IMG/VR virus record: IMGVR_UViG_3300029922_000001
Location: 124,001-188,000 of that record
Strand: one strand, 5' to 3'
Length of the DNA: 64,000 nt
DNA from: a virus
The notes beneath the pieces were generated by a model. That model did no database searches, was not told the origin of the DNA, and saw nothing but the letters and a program-made list of their open reading frames with translations. Each line of letters opens with the position of its first letter. Within the stretch, counting starts at the first letter, position 1. The position numbers and the translations under genes were made by a program. Of this stretch, positions 1 through 9,900 are shown in pieces.

Positions 1-3000
1 TTATCTCAAGCTGGAGCAACCGCATATATGGCAATTAATGCAGGTCCATTGCCTGGATTAAAGCAATTGGCGTATAGCATGAACGCTACACTAGATAACA
101 CGAATATTAATCCAATTTATGGATATGCAGTTAATTTAGACGCGGATAAGTTAGTTAATGATATTATCAGTTTTGATATTCAGCGCGGAACTGGTACTAC
201 AACTACTCCACCTACTACTTGGTCAGAACTTCCGCAACCTAATAATCCAGTGTCAGAAAGTGATACAAATTATCAGTTTAATGGACCAATGGTTAGTCGA
301 TATTTATATTTAGATACGTTACCTTTTAATGGCAAAACGCTCAATGATACATTTCAAACTAAAACGCCAATGTGGTATCGCATCAATCAAACATATAGCC
401 TTGGTTCTGCGTCAGGATCAAGATTAAGCCCTGCTTTTCAGCCTTCACGATATTCTGAGGGTAGTCCTATGCAAATGGCTCCTGGGAGCGAAGTAGGTAA
501 TTTGCCAACTACTGTTATTGCAAGAAGAATTAAAGATTATGTCTTGAGTGACCCTACTCAAGTTATGAACAGTTCACCGGTTGCTATTTTCATTGCTGAT
601 GATCCAAATCCTCCTGCTGGTAGTGCTACATTTACCTCTGGTGTATTTAATTTTAGTTTTGCCGCTCATACTGATGATGCCAATAATGTTGCTGAAACTT
701 ATTTAGTTGCAAGATTTTGGTTTCACCCAGTTGGCGTTACTTTTAATGCCCAAAATCCTCATCAATATAGAAGTGTTTCAGAGTTGATTTTTATTACAAA
801 TAGTGCTGGAGAACAGGTTATTAGCAGACAAAACCCTGCTGATGTTTCGCAATTAATGATTTCCCCAGCGTTGGGTACGGATGATGCCAATTACTCTATT
901 AACAAATACATTACTTCTGCTCAAGGAACGGGTGTTTCTAATAATGTGTGGACTTTCCCATCATCGTTTTCTCAACCTGGTAACACTTATAACCAAGGAA
1001 GATTAGTAATAGGTTTATATATTGTTACCGTTCCAAATCCTGGTGATACGACATTAAATTCAGTGAATTCAGCAACTTCTTCTGATTCATCTCCTAAAGT
1101 TTATATTACTGTTGATCCCACACGTATGAGTGTTACAACTACTATTGGTCAAACTATTACTGGTAACTTATTTCCAACTCAACCTAATTTATTTGGAACC
1201 GCAAATTATGAGTCCGTACCAGAACCTTTATATCTAAATGCTACTACATTAGCTGGCGCGACTTTAAACGCTACAAATAATTGGTACATTTACAATAATT
1301 CAGTTGCCACTCCTACTGTTAACAGCCCAGACACTGCTTTGAATAATTTAATGATAATGACATCTACAAATAACAATATTCAAGTTGCAATTCCGTACAA
1401 AAGTGTTCCTCTAACCTTTAGTTCTAATACAAGGGTGTATGCAGATTTTGTAACAAATAACCTTGTTCTCACTGATGGTAAAATAACTAACGGAACATGG
1501 ACTTTTAGTTTCACAGCAGATCAAGGTGCTGATACCGGATCTATTAGTTATAAATATCAATTTGAAGCATTTTTGTGTACAGCAGATGGCGTTTTAATCA
1601 ATTATATCTTGAAATCTCCTATTCAAGATTCAGCATCATATACGGTAGACTTAACATTACCTTATGCAATTGAATCTAATAATGTACAAATGGTAGTTAG
1701 AGTTTCAGGCTATCCATATTCCACAAATGGTACACCGATTGATTTATCAGTAATACAAACAGAATTAGGAAGTAAACCAGTTGGATTGAGAATTACAAAA
1801 TTCACAGTCTCAGCACACACATTAACCACAATGGATGTTAGTCAAACAGATAGTTTGTTATTGAGTATAGCCTCTTTTGAAGGTTTGCCAATGGTGCCAT
1901 CAGTGACATTTGGTGGTGAAAATTTTTGGGTTGATTTAGATCCAGACATGAATCAGCAAGTAGTTGTCACGTCCATTGGACCTATGTTACTATCTGCTAC
2001 CTTATTTAGTCCAACTTGGTTAGTTAATTTGCCTCAAGGTTGCGAAATAGAATACAATTCTTCAGTTTACACTGGAGATGTTGCAATTAGAACCGCTATT
2101 GGTAGTTCATCCACCAATGATACCACAGTAACAGCAGGTTATAACACTGATAGTCAACAAATTCATGTGGCACACTCCGTTGAACAATCTGCAATAACAG
2201 CAAGCACATTAGTTCAAACCGGTAAAGTTATTCAACTTATAAATATGAATAATCCTAATTTACAGGCTACCTCTACTGTAAATAACTCAGGGGCTGCTAT
2301 CTCTAAACTATCTAATCAATTTGTATCTGGATATAGATTGGCTACAGGTGGGGGTTACTCTCCATATCAATTACAAGGTGATAATCCATCTATTGTGCTA
2401 AATAATGGTAATAAGTATATTCAAATCGTTACTGAGGTTGATGAAGTTACTGGACCATCTAGTAGCATTGTTAGAAATAGAAATCTTGGGAATGTCAATT
2501 CTTGGGACAATAATAGCCCAATTGCTGCTGGTCAATTTGGAGATATCGCCAGGGTTGCCATTGATCTACAATATCCAACTGTAGTGGATTTGAATAATGG
2601 TTTTTTCTGTATAATCGGTTGGTTAGATAGTGGGTTTGCCGCTGCAAAATTTGTAAGTCCATACACTTCGAATCCACAAGGAATTGTTCCTCAAGGAATC
2701 CAGCTTATTATTGATGGTAATGGAACAACTCCACCTAACTGGGTTTTTACAAAAGGAGCAATGAATATACCCGTAGTTCAAACACCTTTAGGTTGTGCTT
2801 TAGGATCATCACAAAATATCATGGTGGTTTATCCTTTACTTGGAAATAATGGAATTTTATATTGCAAAGAGCTACAAGGTATGCAATCTGTAAAGCCTTC
2901 TAGGGAAATTGTATCTTTTCCTAAAATTATAAATAACAATTCTGACAGCTTAGCCATAAGATGCCCAAGTGTAGTATATGATGATTTAAGTGGGACTTAT

Positions 3001-3351
3001 ATATGTGCATTTTGGTGCAGTGGTAAAATATTTATTACTAGATTCTTTGATTTTATTGATACTTCCTTAAATCAATTGACACTTGTTGCTGGCAATAATG
3101 ATTTTACCAAGACTACTAATCCAGGTAATGCTTTCTTTTCAGTCGCCAATAAGAATTCTTATATTGTTAATAATGTAACATCTCCAGATGTTAGTGATGT
3201 TCTTTCTCAACGAGTTGGAATTACAATTACACCAAACTTACAAGATAAGAAAAATTCAATATTTGTATTTTATAAAAATAATTTAGATCAAGTATTTTGT
3301 AGAGAAGTTAGGCTTGGTATATCAGTTGGTGCCGCGATTCAAATTAATTAA
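1..3351 (+). CDS. Giant virion protein, N-terminus outside window
   Basis: Large Thr/Asn/Ser-rich, beta-strand-rich protein, probably a tail or baseplate component. The frame stays open from base 1. The first ATG at 28 has no ribosome site and the nine codons before it continue the same sequence style, so the gene probably begins upstream and 1,116 codons are visible. I recognise no family. The last 330 residues contain spaced segments such as PSIVLNNGNKYIQIV and PSVVYDDLSGTYICAFW, which look like blades of a sialidase-type beta-propeller. There is no signal peptide or membrane segment in the visible part. It ends with TAA 18 bases before the next gene, which has its own promoter-like box. 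A structural role is inferred from composition, size and position in the late-gene run. Confidence 0.8.
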   Translation, partial: LSQAGATAYMAINAGPLPGLKQLAYSMNATLDNTNINPIYGYAVNLDADKLVNDIISFDIQRGTGTTTTPPTTWSELPQPNNPVSESDTNYQFNGPMVSRYLYLDTLPFNGKTLNDTFQTKTPMWYRINQTYSLGSASGSRLSPAFQPSRYSEGSPMQMAPGSEVGNLPTTVIARRIKDYVLSDPTQVMNSSPVAIFIADDPNPPAGSATFTSGVFNFSFAAHTDDANNVAETYLVARFWFHPVGVTFNAQNPHQYRSVSELIFITNSAGEQVISRQNPADVSQLMISPALGTDDANYSINKYITSAQGTGVSNNVWTFPSSFSQPGNTYNQGRLVIGLYIVTVPNPGDTTLNSVNSATSSDSSPKVYITVDPTRMSVTTTIGQTITGNLFPTQPNLFGTANYESVPEPLYLNATTLAGATLNATNNWYIYNNSVATPTVNSPDTALNNLMIMTSTNNNIQVAIPYKSVPLTFSSNTRVYADFVTNNLVLTDGKITNGTWTFSFTADQGADTGSISYKYQFEAFLCTADGVLINYILKSPIQDSASYTVDLTLPYAIESNNVQMVVRVSGYPYSTNGTPIDLSVIQTELGSKPVGLRITKFTVSAHTLTTMDVSQTDSLLLSIASFEGLPMVPSVTFGGENFWVDLDPDMNQQVVVTSIGPMLLSATLFSPTWLVNLPQGCEIEYNSSVYTGDVAIRTAIGSSSTNDTTVTAGYNTDSQQIHVAHSVEQSAITASTLVQTGKVIQLINMNNPNLQATSTVNNSGAAISKLSNQFVSGYRLATGGGYSPYQLQGDNPSIVLNNGNKYIQIVTEVDEVTGPSSSIVRNRNLGNVNSWDNNSPIAAGQFGDIARVAIDLQYPTVVDLNNGFFCIIGWLDSGFAAAKFVSPYTSNPQGIVPQGIQLIIDGNGTTPPNWVFTKGAMNIPVVQTPLGCALGSSQNIMVVYPLLGNNGILYCKELQGMQSVKPSREIVSFPKIINNNSDSLAIRCPSVVYDDLSGTYICAFWCSGKIFITRFFDFIDTSLNQLTLVAGNNDFTKTTNPGNAFFSVANKNSYIVNNVTSPDVSDVLSQRVGITITPNLQDKKNSIFVFYKNNLDQVFCREVRLGISVGAAIQIN

Positions 3352-3356
3352 AATCT

Positions 3357-3363
3357 GTATAAA
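3357..3363 (+). promoter_or_regulatory. -10-like box of a leaderless late gene
   Basis: GTATAAA lies in the intergenic gap, and TATAAA ends 6 nt before the ATG at 3370. There is no -35 box at normal spacing and no Shine-Dalgarno sequence. It resembles T4-type late promoters (TATAAATA). Transcription would start at about the AUG. Confidence 0.5.
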
Positions 3364-3369
3364 ACAATT

Positions 3370-6300
3370 ATGGATATTTTTGGTGCTTCATCAGATGATA
3401 CTGGCTTAGGTAATCAATACGTAGGCGAACCTCGAATTGCACGAGGATTATGTGTTATAGGTGGTTTAAATCAAAAAAGTACAGGCGGCATTCGAGGAAC
3501 TTTTGCTAAACTCACACCAGATGCAAAGGACGATTCAAGTGGTCAACAAATGAGTTTGAACTATTATATAGATAATCAAAATCGCCACAAAAACTCTAAA
3601 GAGACTACAACAATGGGACCAGAAGGTGGATATGGTTTATATGTTAATAATGCTTGTGGTGCGCCAATGTCCACTTTTGTATTTGGTGGAATATCTCCAG
3701 CAAGCATGGAGGCGAATCATCCTGTATTAAATCTTATTCAAGGACCACCATCTTCACAAAAATGTACATTTTCTGATGGCTCTATTCCCTATTATGATTC
3801 ACCTTATATAAATTTTAGTTATCAACCACAACAATATGGATCTACAGAGCAAGACATTGTGGACGATAGCGGTTTAGTAAACTTTAATGCATATTACATT
3901 AATAATAATCCACTTATTCCAACAATGCACAGTAATGGAATAACTTCTAATGGTGCTGCATTCGATTTATATTCGGCTTCTAAACCTTTAATGACTTATA
4001 ATATATGGCAGATAAATTATCCGTCAAGATTTCGAACATCAACCTTTGATATTAAAAATTATATTGAATATTCTCAAGATTTTGGTCCAATCATTAATAC
4101 GGCTACTGCATCCGCTACGGCATTAGCATATGATGGACCGATAATAAATCAATTTATATCAGAGAGGGGCGCTAAAGTTTCAGTATCTACACCTAAAGAT
4201 TTTGTTACCGTTGAAAGATTATATCCTATTAGTAATGATTTATTGTATTCTAATTTTCAAACAAACCCAGTGTTATCATATTACAGTTTAGTTAATTGTG
4301 ATGATGGTACACTAGATGCGCCATCTGCGATACCTGTTAGCATGACTGGCGCACAGAATTGCGGCTTTCAAATACACTTTGAGTGTTCTGGTATAGATTC
4401 TTCATATTCAGCATCAACAGGATCAGTTGCACCAAGTATCTCAATAAACTGGGGAGATCAAAATGTTCAATCAGCTACTTCTATTAATCAATTCCAACTT
4501 ATAATAAGTAGCCAAGGTACAGAATTAAGATATTTTAATCCTACCAAACAAATATATAACGTTGCGACTAATGAAGGCACACCAACTCCTGTGGACGCAA
4601 GATGGGTAAAGATTAAACTTCCAAATGGTAAATCTTTACTGCCTAATTCAGTAAGTTTTTCAGTATATGTTCATTATGCTGGACCTTATATGTTTGTTGG
4701 ATTTGGTGATTTAGGAAACTCTAGCGATGTTCAATGGTACTCACTAGGTCCTGTAGACAATGATGCTCAACAAAAAGGACAAAAGCTTAATTTAATGATC
4801 AGTGATCAGGCGACTATAGTTATTGGTATAGGGTACATGACTGCCCTTTTTCAATATGGTCCAATGACATTTAAGAATTATAATAAACAAAATATTACCA
4901 ACGCTACATCTATTGTCAATAAAGAATATTTAAATTATTTTGATTTTACGTTTACAGCCCCTGGAGACAAACAACAATATTTAGACACTAAGTTAATACA
5001 AAAAAACTTTTATAGTTTGGCATATACTGGGTTAACAAATACTACGAATGCAAAAGACACAAATATGAGTTATGCTCCAGACTGGAGAAATGCGACAAAT
5101 AATCAATTTTCTTTTGTTTGGAGAACGCCAATTACATTACTCCCAACTGGAGCAAGCCAGGTTGATCAAGTAGACCCATTGTATTATATTCAAGGAACAC
5201 TTCAATATAATACAACTTTTGAGGGACCTGTGTTTTACGAAATAACAAATAATATTACCCCATCTATACAGCCATTGCCGCCTTATATACCTTTAAATAT
5301 CAATGCTGGTAATAGGGTTATTGGTAGCACAACCAATGGAACAGATCAATATAATCCAAATTCATTAATAAATAATTTTTCATGGGGAGATATAAGCACT
5401 TATCTTACAAGGTGGAACATGTCTTATGCTTGTGAAGATAATGCAAATAGTTCATATTTATCAATGAGTGGGTCTGCTACATTTAAAGATATGGGATTAG
5501 ACATCCTTGGTAGAAAAATACTTACTGCTCTTGATGGTAACAGGATGACTATTTCTTTAGGTGCTGGTTATACTACTGATTATCCAGTTATATTTGGTCA
5601 AGGAGTAATAACTAAAGTTTCCACAGAAAGAGATGGAACTGGAACAATAACAACAATATCATTTGAAGATATTGGTACTTATTTACTAAGACACTGTAAA
5701 TTTAAAGATCCTTATATTTTTAGTGGTATGAAATATTGCCGTATTATACAAAGTATCTTAACTATACTTGGTTTTGATAAATATTATTCACAAAGACCAA
5801 ATTCCGTAAACAGTGCTTGGTCACAGGCTATGACATTAAGAGCTAATGCTTCTGGTTTACCTACTTCAATTAAGGGAGGTTCCATTCGTGTGGATTCTAA
5901 CACGGTGCCCTATAGTGTAATGAAAACTTTTTTACAGCTTATTATTGAAAAAGGTGCAACTCCTATATTTTGGTGGGACTGCGTTGATCAACTTTTCCGT
6001 ACTGAATGGAGGCAAGCTCCTGAATTTTTGGAAACTTTATATTTTGCCGGTTATAATAGTGGAAATAATAATGCATTATTACCCAACACTCAAAACACTC
6101 CAGACGATATTGTAAACAATTTAAATAGAGATTGGCAACACGGTGTGCTTGTTAAATCTTGGAAGTCAGACGTACAATATCAAAACTATATATATAAGCT
6201 TACCATTTGGGCTAAGGATTGTATTGGTAAATTAATGTCTTATAATTATTATGCTCCAAATGCTATTTCTCAAGACGTTTGGAATAAACTAAATAATTTA

Positions 6301-6669
6301 AAAAATATTCAAATGCAAGATATACCAACGGGTTATGTAGGTTATGAACATATAACTTTTGATGATGGTGGTAATCTTCCTGTTTTTGAAGATAAAAATG
6401 CTTTATATAAATATGGAGATGCGTTAAGGGATAGTTATACAGGAAAACCTTATGAGACTATTAATTTTGAAGTATACGTTACTCGCCCACTTTTACATTG
6501 GGGAAGATTCTCATTACAGACATTTATAGGGGATGGAAGTCCACAAACAGAACCTTATTTTTATAAAAAAGTAAATTATACTTATGAAAAAAATAAAAAT
6601 ATTATTATAGCCGATATAGAGGGTGAGTACATTCAACCGTTGAAAGCTATTGGTGGTGGTGAAATGTAA
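3370..6669 (+). CDS. Large tail/baseplate structural protein
   Basis: 1,099-residue protein, probably a baseplate or tail-tip component. The first 660 residues are low-complexity, Asn/Tyr/Ser-rich and beta-rich. Residues about 670-830 change character: they include YLTRWNMSYACEDNAN, FKDMGLDILGRKI and ITTISFEDIGTYLLRH, which reads like the domain arrangement of phage hub or late-control-D-like proteins. That resemblance is by eye only. The C-terminal 200 residues are rich in aromatic residues. The ATG at 3370 is chosen because it follows the TATAAA box by 6 nt and no other start lies nearby. Its TAA overlaps the ATG of the next small gene by one base, so the two are probably translationally coupled. 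Confidence 0.75.
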   Translation: MDIFGASSDDTGLGNQYVGEPRIARGLCVIGGLNQKSTGGIRGTFAKLTPDAKDDSSGQQMSLNYYIDNQNRHKNSKETTTMGPEGGYGLYVNNACGAPMSTFVFGGISPASMEANHPVLNLIQGPPSSQKCTFSDGSIPYYDSPYINFSYQPQQYGSTEQDIVDDSGLVNFNAYYINNNPLIPTMHSNGITSNGAAFDLYSASKPLMTYNIWQINYPSRFRTSTFDIKNYIEYSQDFGPIINTATASATALAYDGPIINQFISERGAKVSVSTPKDFVTVERLYPISNDLLYSNFQTNPVLSYYSLVNCDDGTLDAPSAIPVSMTGAQNCGFQIHFECSGIDSSYSASTGSVAPSISINWGDQNVQSATSINQFQLIISSQGTELRYFNPTKQIYNVATNEGTPTPVDARWVKIKLPNGKSLLPNSVSFSVYVHYAGPYMFVGFGDLGNSSDVQWYSLGPVDNDAQQKGQKLNLMISDQATIVIGIGYMTALFQYGPMTFKNYNKQNITNATSIVNKEYLNYFDFTFTAPGDKQQYLDTKLIQKNFYSLAYTGLTNTTNAKDTNMSYAPDWRNATNNQFSFVWRTPITLLPTGASQVDQVDPLYYIQGTLQYNTTFEGPVFYEITNNITPSIQPLPPYIPLNINAGNRVIGSTTNGTDQYNPNSLINNFSWGDISTYLTRWNMSYACEDNANSSYLSMSGSATFKDMGLDILGRKILTALDGNRMTISLGAGYTTDYPVIFGQGVITKVSTERDGTGTITTISFEDIGTYLLRHCKFKDPYIFSGMKYCRIIQSILTILGFDKYYSQRPNSVNSAWSQAMTLRANASGLPTSIKGGSIRVDSNTVPYSVMKTFLQLIIEKGATPIFWWDCVDQLFRTEWRQAPEFLETLYFAGYNSGNNNALLPNTQNTPDDIVNNLNRDWQHGVLVKSWKSDVQYQNYIYKLTIWAKDCIGKLMSYNYYAPNAISQDVWNKLNNLKNIQMQDIPTGYVGYEHITFDDGGNLPVFEDKNALYKYGDALRDSYTGKPYETINFEVYVTRPLLHWGRFSLQTFIGDGSPQTEPYFYKKVNYTYEKNKNIIIADIEGEYIQPLKAIGGGEM

Positions 6670-6935
6670 TGCGTTTTAATACTTTTGCAGATTTAGTGGA
6701 TTCAAAAATAAATGATTCACAATTAGTGGATTTGGTATCAATACAGTCTAGGGGTTCGATGTCTATTCAGTTTTCTGATGATAGCCTTGCTCCTAATGAA
6801 CTTCTGCCAGTAACAGGTGTAATGGCTTGTGATAATAATTCATATTGGGGAATTACACCAATAATTGACCAGGATTTTCCTGATTCATCAGGAATGAATG
6901 CCACACCAAGTGGCGGCACAACTGTTAACACATAA
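6669..6935 (+). CDS. Small unknown protein coupled to the preceding tail gene
   Basis: 88-residue acidic protein, not recognised. The start codon overlaps the preceding TAA (TAATG), typical of translational coupling, so it may be made in a fixed ratio to the 1,099-residue protein. The sequence ends in a Gly/Thr-rich tail and has no membrane segment or cysteine pair. The position suggests a small accessory virion protein, but that is inference. Confidence 0.6.
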   Translation: MRFNTFADLVDSKINDSQLVDLVSIQSRGSMSIQFSDDSLAPNELLPVTGVMACDNNSYWGITPIIDQDFPDSSGMNATPSGGTTVNT

Positions 6936-6972
6936 ATCAGAGAAATTTAGAACGGTCACTTGATGTAATTGT

Positions 6973-6980
6973 GTATAAAT
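6973..6980 (+). promoter_or_regulatory. Late-type promoter box with a short leader
   Basis: GTATAAAT is followed 20 nt later by the ATG at 7000. In this case a Shine-Dalgarno-like AGGAAT (6989-6994) fits in the leader, unlike the leaderless starts elsewhere in the window. Confidence 0.5.
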
Positions 6981-6999
6981 TAAAATACAGGAATAATTA

Positions 7000-9900
7000 A
7001 TGTCAGGATATACCAGCATATACAATTTGTTTTATTTACAAGCGGGGGATACTGTAGGTTCCTTAGCGTCTAATGATCAAAATCGTTTTACTGCAATTGA
7101 AACACAATTATTGAATTTGTACCAAATCATGAATAATGGTATTATTAATAATGCAGATGGTACTATTTCTTGGCAATTACAACCTGTTCCTGGTGATACC
7201 GCAGGACAATATGTAAATATTACTGCTGGTAATGGAAATATAAACTTTATGGCTTGTACTACAACAAGTACATATCAACTTACTTTAACTCAACCACCTG
7301 GAATTACATCTGGACAAATGATAGAGTATATCATCTATGCAACTACTGATGCTACCACTTCTTATACTGAAGATACTGTATTTTTGGCATCTTTACAAAC
7401 AGAAGCTGATACTAATTTGTTTGTATGTTTAGGAACAGTACAGGTTACATATAGTAATCCAGTACAATATGTGATAACCACTAATGGTAGAGTTGAAATT
7501 GATTTATTTTCAACCATTAGTGCGGCTGTAAAAAACCACATTCATATTGGCGGTCAAAATCCTTCACCTATTGATTTAGGTAAGCACGTTAGAGGATTTT
7601 TGAGTGCGGCTAATTTGTCAGATTTAGATATTAGCAAAGTGACTCAAGGCACCTTAAATCCTGATAGATTACCACAGATCAGTCATAATTCCTTAGCGGA
7701 CATTGGTTTAGTTCCTCACCCTCAATTAGAGTCTTTGATTGCATCTATTCTTAATCAAACTCAAGGTGCAATGAGTAGATTGTCTGATATTGGCTTATTA
7801 AACCTTATAGTCCTTATTCTTTCATTAAAAAGACAACTATTTTCTGGTGCTGATACTGACATAATGTATGATATTGATAATAGACTATACAATTCTATCT
7901 ATTATTTGCCCCATAAATGGTCTTATCAGTTAGAAGCCAATAACCTTCCTGGTACTCAAAATTATGCCACGATAGATAGGGTTAATCGTCAGATTGTAGG
8001 TACTGGATCTCAATTTTTTGGCAGTAATACATATGTTTGGAATTCCATTGCGCAATATGAAGTATCAGAAGCCTTATTGAATAACATTTCTACACCACCA
8101 ATTAATAATATAACCTTTGGAACAGAAGAATCAACTCAACAGTACTTTACAATTGATACACCTTTAAACTTTACCGCAATTAATGAACTTAATAGTACAA
8201 CATGGGTAGACGCTATTGACACTCAAGCTTTAGGAAATGGTACAAACATGAAGTTATTCTTTAGACGTTTGTATTATCGTATGTTTAATAGTACGGAAAC
8301 TACTGATTGGACTAATTTATCGACCTTAGTGCATGGATTCGCACTTCAATATTTAAATTCAGTAGGAACAAGCGAAGCATTTCCAGATGATGTTTATATG
8401 TTCTTCATTTTATCTAGTTCCAACTTAACATTATCAGGTGCAAATGCAAATGGAGCGGTTCAATTACAGGTTTCTACACCGTTTAAAATATATGACCATA
8501 CAGTTGACACTTTCCCTCTTCCATTAGAAGAATATCAGTTTGATGGTGGATTGCAAATGAATGGAAAGATTGTAGTTACAGATATTTCAACTATTTTAAC
8601 TGCTAGTCAAGTTGGTGGAGTCTTAGGATTTGGATATTTCTATCAGAATTTCTCTGGAATATCTGAACCAACTGAATCAACTGAAGTTAACGAAGTCCAA
8701 TTAGATACAGCGGTTAGTATTAGGTTATATCCTGTTAGTTCTAGTTATGTAGCTAGTAATTCAGATTTTAGTACATTCTCAGATACTGTTTTATCAGGTA
8801 TAGAAGCTGATCTTCCATCAATTGGTACCGATAATGGACATGGTTTGATTATTCCACCAGGCTCACCTTCTCCTATTTCATTCTTTGGTTTTAACACTGT
8901 ATATTGTGCCGAATCCGCAGTAATGATCTTCAGATTGGGTAACAATTTTCCTTCAACAGAATGGCAACAAGTATTTATTCAACTTACGACTAGTTCGTTA
9001 GGTGCTTCTACGCCTTTTGCTGTTAGTGGAGATCCTAGATTGTTAATTAAAACCCGCATTGCAAATAGTGCTGGTAATCTCAATAGTGAATCACAATTTG
9101 TTACAATCAATACAACACCTGGACAAACAGTATTTCCAATTCCAGCCCCAGATACTGGATCTGTAATAGATGTTGCGTTCTACCTGTTCCGTGATCCTGT
9201 AGATGCTTCATTAGCACCTAGAATTGATAGTGTTGCTTTGACTTATTCCGGTCCTGGCATGGCTAACTTTAATACGTGGGCAACGCAGCAAGATTGGGGT
9301 ACTACTAATGTTCCATTCCTTAACAAATTAAGTTATGTATTAACTCAAACACCCAATATTTATAGTGGTGTAGGTGTTGGATCTATTTCAAATACTCAAT
9401 ATGGATTACAATTAAGTGATACTGAAAACCTTGGTGCCTATTTGTTCTTTGATTCTGCATCTAATTCGTTTAAACAAGGAATAATCAACGCTGGAACTCA
9501 AACAGAAACACAAATTTTCACTCCTAGTGCATTGTATTTATCGCCTAGACAACAATGGCAAAGTTTAAATTCTGGATTTTTAGGTGCTATGGATGTTTTC
9601 TATCCTGTTGATGGAAGTATTGTGGTTGCCGATACAGTGAATGATAGAATTATTCAAATAGATTCAGATGGTAGTTTAATAAAATCATTACAGGGTAATA
9701 TTCGTTTATCACAAACCGCTAGAGATTTGGCAGTATTAAGTGCTATTTATAATCCAATATTGGGTTGCATTTATGTATTGTTCAGCCAAAATGTTATAAT
9801 TAAAAATAGCACGTTAATTTCAATTGTTATAAATAATGAATATTATCAATGTGGTACAGCCACATTGCCAGTGGTTCTATTTAGTCCAATACAGTCTGTT

